From positions 6,262,001 to 6,326,000 of the forward strand of contig NZ_CP083590.1 in NCBI RefSeq assembly GCF_020099395.1: a DNA stretch of 64,000 nucleotides, given 5' to 3'. Under the pieces are notes generated by a model, which was not told the origin of the DNA, did not search any database, and was given only the letters and a program-made list of their open reading frames with translations. The position numbers were made by a program, and so were the translations under genes. Below are positions 48,385 to 61,065 of this stretch, in pieces (positions within the stretch are counted from its first letter, which is position 1; each line of letters starts with the position of its first letter). Source of the stretch: Streptomyces mobaraensis (GTDB taxonomy: Bacteria; Actinomycetota; Actinomycetes; Streptomycetales; Streptomycetaceae).

Positions 48385-49071
48385 ATGACCGTCCAGATCA
48401 ACCCCAGCATCCTCAGCGCGGACTTCGCCCGCCTGGCCGACGAGGCGCAGGCCGTGAAGGGCGCCGACTGGCTCCACGTCGACGTGATGGACAACCATTT
48501 CGTCCCCAACCTCACGCTCGGGGTGCCGGTCGTCGAGTCGCTGAGCAGGGCCACGTCCACGCCGCTGGACTGCCACCTGATGATCGAGGACCCGGACCGC
48601 TGGGCCCCGCGGTACGTGGAGGCGGGCGCCGGGTCGGTCACCTTCCACGTGGAGGCCGCCGCCGCCCCCGTCCGGCTGGCGCGGGAGATCCGGGCCAAGG
48701 GGGCGCGGGCGTCGATGGCGCTCAAGCCCGCGACGCCGATCGAGCCGTACGAGGACCTGCTCCCCGAGCTCGACATGCTCCTGATCATGACCGTGGAGCC
48801 GGGCTTCGGCGGGCAGAAGTTCCTGGACATCATGCTGCCGAAGATCCGCCGCACCCGGGAGCTGATCTCCCGGCACGGTCTGGAGCTCTGGCTCCAGGTG
48901 GACGGCGGGGTCTCGGCGGAGACCATCGAGCGGTGCGCCGAGGCGGGCGCCGACGTGTTCGTCGCGGGTTCGGCCGTTTACGGTACCGATGACCCGGCGG
49001 CCGCCGTACGCTCACTGCGTGAGCTCGCGGAGACCGCCACTTCGGCCGCGCCCTGGGCCTGCGGGCACTGA
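48385..49071 (+). CDS. rpe: ribulose-phosphate 3-epimerase
   Basis: 228 residues from ATG 48385; CAGGCT ends 6 bases upstream, a leaderless-type arrangement. Interconverts ribulose-5-P and xylulose-5-[50 protein letters not shown] and the phosphate-binding VDGGV/GSAVYG are all present. Confidence 0.96.
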   Translation: MTVQINPSILSADFARLADEAQAVKGADWLHVDVMDNHFVPNLTLGVPVVESLSRATSTPLDCHLMIEDPDRWAPRYVEAGAGSVTFHVEAAAAPVRLAREIRAKGARASMALKPATPIEPYEDLLPELDMLLIMTVEPGFGGQKFLDIMLPKIRRTRELISRHGLELWLQVDGGVSAETIERCAEAGADVFVAGSAVYGTDDPAAAVRSLRELAETATSAAPWACGH

Positions 49072-49193
49072 ACCACCGGGTCCGGAGGTCTCCGGGGACC
49101 GCGGCCGGGACCGGACGAAGATCGGGACCGCCGTTTTCTGACAGGATGTGACGGTCGAGTCCACAAGGTGAACGCAGCAGTGAGGAGAACGCG

Positions 49194-50207
49194 GTGTCGA
49201 CGGGCCGTTCAGTGACGCCGATGGGGCCCGCCGAACTCGTGCAGGCGGCGGCCATGGCCCGCCGCTTCTATCTGGAGGGCAAGTCCAAGATCCAGATCGC
49301 CGAGGAGTTCGGCGTGAGCCGCTTCAAGGTGGCCCGGGTGCTGGAGACGGCGCTCGAACGCGATCTGGTGCGCATCGAGATCCGGGTGCCCGCCGAGCTG
49401 GACGCGGAGCGCTCCGACGCGCTGCGCGCCCGCTACGGCCTGCGGCACGCCGTCGTCGTCGAGTCCCCGGCCGACGCGGCCGAGGACGCCCCCGACCCGG
49501 AGAACCTGGGCGAGGTGGCCGCCGGACTGCTCGGCGAGCTGGTCAACGAGGGCGACGTCCTCGGCCTGGCCTGGGGCCGCTCCACCATCCACATGGCGGC
49601 GGCCCTGCACCGGCTGCCGCCCTGCACCGTCGTCCAGCTCACCGGCGTCTACGACGCGGGCACCGCCGAGCGCGGCTCCGTCGAGGCCGTCCGCCGGGCG
49701 GCCCAGGTCTCCGGCGGCGAGGCGCACCCGATCTACGCCCCGATGCTGCTCCCGGACCCGGCCACCGCCGCCGCGCTGCGCGGCCAGACGGGCATCGCGC
49801 GGGCCTTCGAGTACTTCGACAAGGTGACCGTCGCCGCCGTCTCCATCGGCTCCTGGGAGCCGGGCATCTCCACGGTCTACGACATGCTGTCGGACGAGGA
49901 GCGCACCCACTACGCGTCGCTGGGCGCCGCCGCCGAGATGTCGGCGCACCTCTTCGACGCCGAGGGCCGCCGGATCGGGCGGGACCTGGGCGAGCGCTGC
50001 ATCACCGTGGAGGCGGACCGGCTCCGCCGCATCCCCGAGGTCGTGGCCATCGCCGGCGGCGCGCGCAAGGCGGCCGCGATCGGCGCGGTGCTGCGGTCGG
50101 GCCTGGTCACCAGCCTGGTGACGGACACGGCCGCGGCGGACTATCTGCTGACCGAGTCCGCCCCGGGCCCCCGCCCGGCGCTGGAGCGCGCCGACCCGGA
50201 CGTCTGA
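49194..50207 (+). CDS. SorC/DeoR-type sugar-binding transcriptional regulator
   Basis: 337 residues from GTG 49194 (GAGGAG upstream). N-terminal HTH (FYLEGKSKIQIAEEFGVSRFKVARVLETA) and a C-terminal SorC sugar-phosphate-binding domain (VLGLAWGRSTIHMAAALHRLPPCTVVQLTGVY, ISTVYDMLSDEER, VAIAGGARKAAAIGAVLRSGLVTSLVTD). The next-door rpe suggests control of pentose-phosphate metabolism. The 3' end overlaps the convergent lysR gene by 67 bases. Confidence 0.9.
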   Translation: MSTGRSVTPMGPAELVQAAAMARRFYLEGKSKIQIAEEFGVSRFKVARVLETALERDLVRIEIRVPAELDAERSDALRARYGLRHAVVVESPADAAEDAPDPENLGEVAAGLLGELVNEGDVLGLAWGRSTIHMAAALHRLPPCTVVQLTGVYDAGTAERGSVEAVRRAAQVSGGEAHPIYAPMLLPDPATAAALRGQTGIARAFEYFDKVTVAAVSIGSWEPGISTVYDMLSDEERTHYASLGAAAEMSAHLFDAEGRRIGRDLGERCITVEADRLRRIPEVVAIAGGARKAAAIGAVLRSGLVTSLVTDTAAADYLLTESAPGPRPALERADPDV

Positions 50208-51133
50208 GCGTCCCGCGGGCCGAGGACCGTCCCGACCGCCTCGCGGACCTGGGCGCGCAGCCAGCGGTGCGCCGGGTCCGCGTCGTCGCGCGGGTGCCAC
50301 GCCTGGGAGAGGTTGACCGGCGGCAGGGCGAACGGCAGCTCGCGGACGGTCAGGCCGAGCGTCTCGACGGTGTGCCGGTGGTGCAGCCAGGGGATGACGG
50401 AGACGAAGCTCCGCGAGCCCATCAGGAGCAGCAGTGTCGCCGCGTAGGTCGGCGCGGTCGCGGAGACCCTCCGCCGGTGGCCGGTCTCCGCCAGCGCGTC
50501 GTCGAGCGGATGGCCGGTCCGGCCGTGCCGGGACGTCTGGAGGTGCCGCGCGGCGGCGATCCGTTCGACCGTGAGCTCGCCCTCCGCGAGCGGGTTGTCG
50601 GCCCGCATGGCGAGCACGTGGCGGTCGCGGCCCAGGTGCTCGGTGCGTATCTCCGGGGCGGTGGACCGGAGCACCCCTATCTCCAGGTCGGTGACGCCCT
50701 CGCGCAACCGTGAGCCCTCGCCCGCGAGTTGGGCGAGGAAGCGGACGGTGACGCCGGGCGCGCGGGCCTCCAGCCGGGACACCAGGTGGTCACCGACGGA
50801 GGTGACGACCGCGTCGTTCGCGACCACCGTGAAGGTCCGTTCCAGCGTCTCCAGGGCGGGCCCCGCGGCCGGGGCCAGCACCGCGCGGGCCCGCTGCACC
50901 AGCGCGTGCACCTCCGCCCGGACGGCCACCGCGTGCGGCGTCGGCTGCATGGCGTGCCCCGCGCGGACCAGCACCGGGTCGCCGACGGCCCGCCGGATGC
51001 GGCCGAGCGCGCGGCTCATGGCGGGCTCGGTGATTCCCAGCCGCTCGGCGGCCCTGGTGACCGAGCACTCCTCCAGCAGCGCGTCCAGGGCCACGAGCAG
51101 GTTCAGATCCAGGCGTGTATGCACGCGGTGCAT
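50141..51133 (-). CDS. LysR-family transcriptional regulator
   Basis: 330 residues from ATG 51133. N-terminal winged HTH (LDLNLLVALDALLEECSVTRAAERLGITEPAMSRALGRIRRAVGDPVLV) of the NodD/SyrM-like branch, then a LysR effector-binding domain. Divergent from the MFS exporter with 185 bases between, the classical LysR regulator-target layout. Its 3' end overlaps the SorC gene antisense. The effector is unknown; a drug is possible given the neighbours. Confidence 0.92.
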   Translation of the reverse strand: MHRVHTRLDLNLLVALDALLEECSVTRAAERLGITEPAMSRALGRIRRAVGDPVLVRAGHAMQPTPHAVAVRAEVHALVQRARAVLAPAAGPALETLERTFTVVANDAVVTSVGDHLVSRLEARAPGVTVRFLAQLAGEGSRLREGVTDLEIGVLRSTAPEIRTEHLGRDRHVLAMRADNPLAEGELTVERIAAARHLQTSRHGRTGHPLDDALAETGHRRRVSATAPTYAATLLLLMGSRSFVSVIPWLHHRHTVETLGLTVRELPFALPPVNLSQAWHPRDDADPAHRWLRAQVREAVGTVLGPRDAQTSGSARSSAGRGPGADSVSR

Positions 51134-51217
51134 CTTATGAGTGCCGGAATTGCATTTGAAGTCATGGGAGGAATGCCGGATTCTGAATGCGGCCCGGAAC
51201 GCGCGGGGGCGAGCGGC

Positions 51218-51245
51218 GGAATTCCGAGAATTTCGGGAATTCCGG
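51218..51245. promoter_or_regulatory. imperfect palindrome in the LysR-MFS intergenic region
   Basis: GGAATTCC and GGAATTCC flank GAGAATTTCG with CCGAG/TCGG inner pairing. This is notably A/T-rich for the region and lies about 75 bases before the exporter ATG and 85 bases from the lysR start. Candidate operator. Confidence 0.45.
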
Positions 51246-52770
51246 AAAACTGGCCCCGAACCGCCCGGGAAGGGGCCGGACGACCACCGGGCCGGTCCCG
51301 GGAACGGGAGGGGAACACATGCCGGACGACATAGGACGCCGACGGCGCGTCCTGGTGCTGCTGATCTGCTGTACGAGTCTGCTGCTGGTGAGCCTGGACG
51401 GCTCGGCCGTCAATATCGCCCTGCCGGCGCTGTCGGCCGAACTGCACGCTTCCATGGCGGGGTTGCAGTGGATCGTCGACTCGTACCTCCTGGTGCTGGC
51501 GAGTCTGCTGATGCTCGCGGGCTCGACGGCGGACCGCATCGGGCGGCGGCGCACGTTCACGGCCGGTCTCGTGGTCTTCACCGCCGGGTCGCTGCTGTGC
51601 GGCTTCGCGCCGGGGCTCGGCTGGCTGGTCGCCTTCCGGGTGATGCAGGCGGTGGGCGGGTCCATGCTCAACCCGGTGGCCATGGCCATCATCACCAACA
51701 CCTTCACCGACCGCGCCGAGCGGGCCCGGGCGATCGGGGTGTGGGGCGGGGTGCTCGGCATCAGCATGGCGCTCGGGCCGGTGGTCGGCGGGGCGCTGGT
51801 GGACTCGGTGGGCTGGCGGGCGATCTTCTGGATCAACGTGCCGATCGGCATCACGGCGGTGGTGCTGTGCCGCCGCTTCGTCCCCGAGTCCAAGGCGTCC
51901 CGGGTGCGCCGGTTCGACCCGGTGGGGCAGGTCCTCGTCGTGGTGCTGCTGGCCTCCCTGGTGTACGCGGTGATCACCGGCCGGGAGCACGGCTGGGCGT
52001 CGGCGCCGATCGTCGCGCTGTTCGCGCTGGCCGCCGTCGCCCTGGTGGCCCTGATCGGGTACGAGCGGCGGCACGCGGAGCCGCTGATCGAACCGCGCTA
52101 CTTCCGCAGCGTCCCCTTCAGCGGGGCGAGCGTCATCGGGTTCTGCGGGGTGGGGGCGCTGGGCGGGTTCCTCTTCGTCGAACCGCTCTACCTGCAGGGC
52201 GTCCGCGGCCTGTCGGCGGTGGACGCGGGGCTGTACACCCTGCCCCTCGCCGCGATGATGCTGGTGGCCGGGCCGGTGTCCGGACGGCTGGTGGCGGCCC
52301 GCGGGCCCCGGCTGCCGCTGGTGGTCGCGGGTACGGCGATCACACTGGCCGCCCTGGGCCTGACCCGGGTGGGCCCGGACACGCCCACGCTGTGGCTGCT
52401 CGTCGACCACGCGCTGTTCGGCCTCGGGTTCGGGCTGATGAACCCGCCGATCACCACGACCGCCGTCACCGGGATGCCCGCCGAACGGGCGGGCATGGCG
52501 GCCGGGATGATGTCCACCGCCCGGCAGGTGGGACAGGCGTCCGGGGTGGCGGTCATCGGCACGGTGGTCTCCGCGCAGCTCGACGGGCCCGTGCGCACCC
52601 ACTTCGCCGCGGCCAGCCACGGCGGGTGGTGGATCGTCACGGCGTGCGGCGTCGTCGTCGCCGTGCTGGGGGCCGTGACCACCGGGCCGCGGGCGCGGCG
52701 CACGGCGGCGGCCGCGGCCGTCGCCCTCGCCGGGGAGCCCGTGCCGGAGCGGGCCGGGGCCGGTCCGGCC

Positions 52771-52829
52771 GCCGGTACGGAGGGTGGGGAGGCGGCCGGT
52801 ACGGAGGGTGGGGAGGCGGCCGGTACGGA
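52771..52829 (+). repeat. 24-bp tandem repeat in the MFS C-terminal tail
   Basis: Two exact 24-bp units (52771-52794 and 52795-52818), beginning GCCGGTACGGAGGGTGG, plus an 11-base partial third. They encode AGTEGGEA units. Confidence 0.85.
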
Positions 52830-52898
52830 TGGCGGCTCGGGGAGCGTGTCCAGCGGGTCGGCGCAGGGGCGGGCGCAGCCGCCGGAGTGCGGGCCAGC

Positions 52899-55162
<2,264 letters not shown>

Positions 55163-55176
55163 TTCCGACACCAGCC

Positions 55177-55215
55177 CGAAAAGGGGCGCGGCCGATCCGG
55201 CCGCGCCCCTTTTCG
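55177..55215 (+). terminator. terminator after guaB1
   Basis: CGAAAAGGGGCGCGGC / CGATCCG / GCCGCGCCCCTTTTCG, 14 bases past the stop, with a short T-rich end. Confidence 0.85.
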
Positions 55216-55516
55216 TCGTTTTCCGCCCGCCCGCCGCCTGCTGTGGTTGACGCCTACATGTACCGATTCGTAAGGTGACATGCAACGAACGCCCATTCTT
55301 GGCACGCAGACGCAACGATCGTACGGGCATGCGCAAGAATGGTGCATTACGAGCGCGGGCCCCTACCTCGTAGGGTTCCGCGCAGTACGTGGAGTGGCGG
55401 GTACCGCTGGCTCGCGGTCCCCCTCCTTTCTCGGTCGTCCCCCTGCCGACGCAACCGACGGGTGGCCGCTTGCGGTACCGGTGGCTCCACTGGCCGCGAT
55501 GAACGGAGCGACCCCC
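55216..55516 (+). promoter_or_regulatory. promoter and leader region of the APC permease
   Basis: TTGACG (55247-55252), 18 bases, TAAGGT (55271-55276) is a good vegetative promoter. Just downstream are widely spaced inverted arms CCATTCTTG (55293-55301) and CAAGAATGG (55334-55342), suggesting an operator or a leader RNA stem. No convincing ORF is seen in the remaining 170 bases. Confidence 0.5.
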
Positions 55517-55601
55517 GTGCTGGACCAAGACACAGCGCCCCCCCGCCGCCGGCAACGGCAAGCGCCCCCCGCAGCCGCCCGCCGGGACCGGTTCCCGTCT
55601 G

Positions 55602-57083
55602 ATGCGGCGCAAGCCGGTCGAGCGCCTGGTCGCCGAGGGCGGCCAGGGCGAGGGCGGCACGCTGCGCCGCTCGCTCGGCATGTGGCAGCTGACCATGATC
55701 AGCATCGGTGCCACCCTCGGCACCGGCATCTTCGTGGTGCTCGGCACCGCCGTGCCGGACGCCGGCCCCGCCGTCGTGATCTCGTTCGTCCTCGCGGGCC
55801 TCACCGCGCTCTTCTCCGCGCTCTCCTACGCGGAGCTGGCCGGCACCATCCCGGTCTCCGGCTCCTCGTACTCGTACTCCTACGCCACGCTCGGCGAGAT
55901 CGTCGCCTGGATCTGCGGCTGGTGCCTGATCCTGGAGTACGGCGTCTCCGTCGCGGCCGTGGCCGTCGGCTGGGGCCAGTACCTCAACGAGCTGCTGGAC
56001 GGCACGATCGGCGTGACCATCCCGGCGTCGCTGGCCAACCCGCCCGGTGACGGCGGCATCTTCAACGTGCCCGCCCTGCTCGTCGTGCTCCTCTGCATGG
56101 CGTTCCTGCTCGGCGGCGCCAAGGAGAGCGCCCGGGCCAACGCCATCATGGTCGGGGTGAAGATCGCCGCCCTGCTGCTCTTCTGCGCCGTGGCCTTCAC
56201 CGGCATCAAGGCCGGCAACTACTCGCCGTTCATGCCGCTGGGCCTGGCCGGCGTCAGCAACGCCGGCGCCAGCCTGTTCTTCTCGTACATCGGTTTCGAC
56301 GCCGCCTCCACCGCCGGTGAGGAGGCCAAGAACCCGAAGAAGGACCTGCCCAAGGCGATCATGCTGTCGCTGCTGATCGTCACCGCGCTGTACGTCCTGG
56401 TCGCCGCGATCGCCGTCGGCGCCCTGCCGTGGAAGCAGTTCGAGGGCTCCGAGGCCGCGCTCGCCGGGATCATGAAGGACGTCACCGGCCAGAGCTTCTG
56501 GGCCGTGCTGCTGGCGGCCGGTGCCGTCATCGCCATCGCCAGCGTGGTGCTGACCGTCCTCTACGGCCAGACCCGCATCCTCTTCGCCATGGCCCGCGAC
56601 GGCCTGATCCCCAAGACCTTCGCCAAGGTCAGCCCGCGCAAGGGCGTCCCGGTGGCCAACACGGTCATCACCTGCGCCTTCTGCGGCATCCTCGCCGCCG
56701 CCGTCCCGCTGGCCGAGCTCGCCGACGCCACCAGCATTGGCACCCTGTTCGCGTTCGCCCTGGTCAACGTGGCCGTCATCGTCCTCGCCGTGAAGCGGCC
56801 GGACATGAAGCGCTCCTTCACCGTCCCGCTGTCCGGGGTCAGCGTCCCGCTCGGCGGCGGCGTGCGGCTGCGGCTCGGCATGATCTTCCCGGTGATCGGC
56901 TTCGGGCTCTGCCTCTTCATGATGTACCGGCTCTCCACGGTCACCTGGGAGGTCTTCGGGGCCTGGCTGGTCGTCGGCCTCGTCATCTACTTCGCCTACG
57001 GCATGCGCAACTCGCGGCTGAACGGCGGGGCGGACGACGACTCGGCCGGTCCCGACGCCGTCGAGGCCCCCGCGAAGGGCTAG
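55602..57083 (+). CDS. amino acid permease (APC family), N-terminus probably frameshifted
   Basis: 493 residues from ATG 55602, but that start has no SD. GTG 55517, with GGAG 8 bases upstream, opens a frame that joins this one if one C is removed from the C7 run at 55538-55544, giving about 28 extra residues ending PPAGTGSRLM. The core has 12 helices, with the APC signatures GATLGTGIFVVLGTAVPDAGP, FFSYIGFDAASTAGEEAKNPKKDLP and YGQTRILFAMARDGLIP, as in cationic amino acid transporters. The Lrp-type gene 89 bases downstream may regulate it. Confidence 0.9.
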   Translation: MRRKPVERLVAEGGQGEGGTLRRSLGMWQLTMISIGATLGTGIFVVLGTAVPDAGPAVVISFVLAGLTALFSALSYAELAGTIPVSGSSYSYSYATLGEIVAWICGWCLILEYGVSVAAVAVGWGQYLNELLDGTIGVTIPASLANPPGDGGIFNVPALLVVLLCMAFLLGGAKESARANAIMVGVKIAALLLFCAVAFTGIKAGNYSPFMPLGLAGVSNAGASLFFSYIGFDAASTAGEEAKNPKKDLPKAIMLSLLIVTALYVLVAAIAVGALPWKQFEGSEAALAGIMKDVTGQSFWAVLLAAGAVIAIASVVLTVLYGQTRILFAMARDGLIPKTFAKVSPRKGVPVANTVITCAFCGILAAAVPLAELADATSIGTLFAFALVNVAVIVLAVKRPDMKRSFTVPLSGVSVPLGGGVRLRLGMIFPVIGFGLCLFMMYRLSTVTWEVFGAWLVVGLVIYFAYGMRNSRLNGGADDDSAGPDAVEAPAKG

Positions 57084-57172
57084 CCCGGCCGTCGCGAGTC
57101 GGGACGGACACTGGATACGTGATCTACTGCTGGAGGAAGAGCAGGATCCCGTAGAAAAGTGATTCACCCGCA

Positions 57173-57628
57173 GTGCGACTCAACGAGCTCGACGAACGTA
57201 TCGTGCACGCCCTGGCCGAGGACGCCCGGCGCTCCTACGCCGACATCGGTGCCGAGGTCGGCCTGTCCGCGCCCGCGGTGAAGCGGCGCGTGGACAGGCT
57301 GCGTGCCGAAGGGGCCATCACCGGGTTCACCGTCCGGGTGGACCCGGGGGCCCTCGGCTGGGAGACCGAGGGCTTCATCGAGCTCTACTGCCGCCGCAAC
57401 ACCTCGCCCGAGGCGATCCACCGCGGCCTCTCCCGCTACCCGGAGGTGGCGTCCGCCTCCACCGTCACCGGTGAGGCCGACGCCATCGTCCAGATCTTCG
57501 CCTCCGACATGCGGCACTTCGAGCGGGTCCTGGAGCGGATCGCCGGCGAGCCGTTCGTCGAGCGGACCAAGTCGGTGCTGGTGCTGTCGCCGCTGCTGCG
57601 GCGGTTCAGCTCGGGGGCGCCGTCCTGA
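57173..57628 (+). CDS. Lrp/AsnC family transcriptional regulator
   Basis: 151 residues from GTG 57173. HTH RSYADIGAEVGLSAPAVKRRVDRL and a C-terminal RAM ligand-binding domain (FIELYCRRNTSPEAIHRGLSRYPEVASASTVTGEADAIVQI). Likely senses an amino acid and controls the adjacent permease; both on the plus strand. Convergent with lanM, 25 bases between stops. Confidence 0.92.
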   Translation: MRLNELDERIVHALAEDARRSYADIGAEVGLSAPAVKRRVDRLRAEGAITGFTVRVDPGALGWETEGFIELYCRRNTSPEAIHRGLSRYPEVASASTVTGEADAIVQIFASDMRHFERVLERIAGEPFVERTKSVLVLSPLLRRFSSGAPS

Positions 57629-57653
57629 CGAGGCCCGGCCCGCCGTTCGCCGC

Positions 57654-60600
57654 TCAGGCGGGCGGCGCGAGCAGCAGGACCGACGGCACCTCCTCCGGTG
57701 CCGCGAACCGCAGCAGATTGTGGCCGATCCCGGCCAGGCCCGTGAACAGCCCGGGCACCTCCTCGCCCGCGGGGGCACCCGAACGCCAGCCTCTCCGCCG
57801 TCCTCGTTCGAGGGCGGCGGAGAGGCGTTTTTCCAGACCGCCCGGGCGGGCGAGGCCCAGCCGCTCGGCGTAGAGGAGCAGTTCGAGGTTGCCGAGGCTG
57901 CCGTGGCACAGGCTGTGGTTGTCCCGGTCGGCGAGGGTGGGGCCGAGCGCGGCGCGCAGTTCCGCGGCCCGAGCCTCGTCGGCCGTCGGCCGGGATGCCG
58001 ACGTCAGCAGCTCCGCGCGGGCCAGGCCGACCCCCGCCGCGCCGTGGCACCAGGCGGACCAGTGCCGTACGGGCGCGTTCTCCCGCAGGTCGGGCCAGTT
58101 GCCCGGGTCGGGCTCGAACACGCCGGCCTCGTAGGCCAGCGCCCCGTCGATCACCGCGCCGTACCGCTCGTCGGGGCACAGCGCGGTGAGCCGGGACAGG
58201 GCGACGACGGCGCCCGACGTGCCGTGGGCCAGGCCGGTGAGCGGTCCTGAGGCGGGGATGCCCGCGTGCCGCCAGCCGAGCCCGGCGCCCGCCGGTTCGG
58301 CGTGGGCGGCGAGATGGTCCCCCGCGAGCCGGGCCACCTCCAGGGACTCCGGGCCGCCGGCCGCCGCGTACGCCGCCAGGCACACCAGGACGTACCCCGC
58401 GGCGCCATCGATCACGTCGTACGCCGTGTCCCCGGCGACGGCCGTCCGCAGCGCGGGGAGGACCGCGTCGCGGACCGCCCGGAAGCGGTCGGCGGGGCCG
58501 CCCGCCCGGAGGTCGTGGCTCATCAGGTAGAGGGCCCCGGCGTCGGGGGTCTCGCCTCCGGTGACGCGACGGGCGACCTCGTCCGCGACCCGGTCCGCCC
58601 GGTCGCGGAAGCGGCGGGCGCCGGTGATCCGGGCGAGCCGGAGCAGGAAGAGGCCGATCCCGGACAGCCCTCCGTACAGGTCCGTGCCCACCGGGACGAT
58701 CTCGGTGACGCCGGGGCCGGGGGAGCGGGTGCCGAGCCAGCCCACCGCGTCCCCTTCGATGACAGCGAGCCGGAGCAGCCGGTCGCCGATCTCCTCCGCC
58801 GCGCCGATCAGGGCCCGGGTGTTCACCGGGCGGGCGGCGGGCGGGCGGTGGGGGGAGGGTGGGGGCGTCGTATCCGCCGTATCCGCCGTACCCGTCGTGT
58901 CCGCAGTGTCCGCCGTGCCCGTCGTCTCTGCCGGGCCCGCCGTTCCCGCGAACGACGTGGTGATGATCCACTCCTGGCGGTCCCGGTCCGCCGGGCCGAG
59001 GGCGGCCAGCCCCTCGCGGACGGCCGAGAGCCCGTCGCGCGCGAGGAAGCCGGGGACGGTCCCGCCGGTGGAGAGGAGGAGGTCGCGGCGGCCGGGGACG
59101 ATACGGAACAGCGGGATGTCGCCGGTGAGCAGCGCGTCCAGCTCGTCGCGGACGATCCGTTCCCGGGAAGGGGCGCCCGCCCAGCCGGAGCAGAGCCGCG
59201 CCAGGCTGCGCTCCCGGTCCAGCGCGTCCCGCGCGAAGTCGGGGTGGAAGCTCTCGCGCAGCAGCTTGTCGTAGACGTAGGTGTCGCGGTGCAGGTAGCG
59301 GACGGGCGCGTCGGCGAACGCGTCGACGGGGCCGCCGGGGGCGAGGAGGGCGGCGCGGTGCTCGTACAGCCAGTCGTAGCCGGTCCGGAAGCCGGCCAGC
59401 AGGTCGGGAAGGTGACGGCCCGGGTCGACGGGCGAACCGTCGGGCAGGGCCGGGCGGTTGTCCGCGCCGGGCACCTCCACCTCGCGGGGGAGCAGGCGCA
59501 CCTCGTCGGTGCCCGCGCCCACCGGGACGGGTACGGGCGTCAGCCAGGGCTGGCCGGCGGAGCCGCCGATGCCGCTGAGGTCGGTGGTGCGGGGGTGGCC
59601 CGCGGCTTGGGGGCTGCCCGTGGGGGTGGGTTGGGCGGACGCCTCGGGGGCCGGTCGTGGTCCGCGGGTCGTTCGTCCGGGGGCGGTGCGCCTGGGAGCG
59701 CTGAGCCGGGGCGTGGTGCGCCGGGGCCCGGCCGTTCGCCGGGCCGACCAGCCGCCTGCCCGGCAGCAGGCCGGTGGCCAGCACGGACCGGTGCAGCATT
59801 TCGCCGGCCGGGTCGGCGCCCGGCGGAGCGGACGCGGACCAGACGGGGGCGCTGCCGTCGCCCGGGTGGAACAGGGCCTCCAGATCGATCAGCACCGGGT
59901 GGTCGCCCGCGGCGATGACGTTCTCGTAGTACAGGTCGCTGCCGCGCAGCGCGTGCGCCAGGGCGAGCAGCGCGCCCGTCCGCCGGTAGAAGAGGGCCGG
60001 GCCGTCGGCGGAGGAGCACGGCGCGGGGCGGATGTACTCGGCCCAGCCGTGGTCGTCGCGGTCCAGGACGCGGGCGGTGCGCAGGAGGAGGCCCGTGTCC
60101 CGGGAGAAGCGTCCGGCGAGGGCGCCGAAGGCGGCGTCCACCGCGAGGGAGCGCGGTTTGTACATGACGACGCCACCGCAGGCGAACTCGACGCGGGCCA
60201 CGCTCTGCCCGCCGTGGTGCAGGTCGCCCTCGCCCAGCGCGACGGACCGGACGGTGTCGGCGGGCCGGCCGGCCAGCAGGTCTCGGCGGAGGTCGGGCAG
60301 GTCGTCCCGGAGGTGGCGGGCCAGCCGCGCGCAGGCGGCGGACCAGCGGTCCAGGACCTCCGCCGCCTGCCGGACGAGAACCGGGTACTCGGCCCGGAAC
60401 CGGGCCTGGTGGTCCGGGTCGGCCAGCAGACCGGCGAAGGAGGCGAACCGCTCCTCCGGGGTACCGCCGCGCAGCCGGCCCTCGACCCGGGCGACGTTCA
60501 CCTCCAGGACCAGGGTCGGCCCCAGCACCATGTCGAGCCGGTCGAGGGGCAGCGTGTCGAGGAGCGCGCCGGCCAGGCCCGGCGGGGCGTCGTCGCCCAG

Positions 60601-61065
60601 GCGCCGGACGAGCGCGGCCTCGGCGCGCCGGATCGCGGGGGCGATCAAGGGGAGGAAGACGGGTCCGGACGGGGGTGGTGTGGGGGCGTCAGGGACGTCG
60701 GCGGCATCGGTGGTGTCAGCAGTGTCGGTGGCGCCGGTGGCATGGGTGGCGTCGGTGGTCCAGGAGGGCCGGGGGACGCGGGCCGCCAGCGACTCCGGGG
60801 ACTCGTCCAGCAGGCGGAGCAGTGTGCCGGGGTCCGTCCCCAGTGTGCGGACGTTCTCCGCGAAGCGGTCGTCGTCCCGGAAGGCGGCGAGCCGGCGCCA
60901 GGCGGCGAGGCGTTCGCGGCCGCGCCCCGACGGCTCCCCGGGCGGCGGGCCGTCACCCGTCAGCCGCTCGCGGAGGCGCAGCGCCCGGACCCAGGCCGGG
61001 GGTTCGTCGTCGGGGGAGGGGCGGCCGGGCCCGGCGCTGTGGGGCGCATGGGTGCTCTGGGGCAT
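57654..61065 (-). pseudogene. lanM: class II lanthipeptide synthetase LanM, broken by a frameshift
   Basis: Starts at ATG 61065 (GGAAGG 6 bases upstream). The N-terminal dehydratase/kinase-like domain reads normally to about residue 440 (GEGDLHHGGQSVARVEF, VMYKPRSLAVDAAFGAL, GSDLYYENVIAAGDHPVLIDLEALFHP). The C-terminal remainder, including the LanC cyclase with zinc ligands in WSAWCHGAAG and SLCHGSLGNLE, continues in a different frame to the stop at 57654. Removing one G from the G5 run at 59647-59651 joins them through TTTGPEASAQPTPTGS, giving a protein near the usual 1100 residues. Sequencing error and real mutation cannot be told apart here. Thr/Ala/Asp repeats occur in both halves. Confidence 0.88.
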
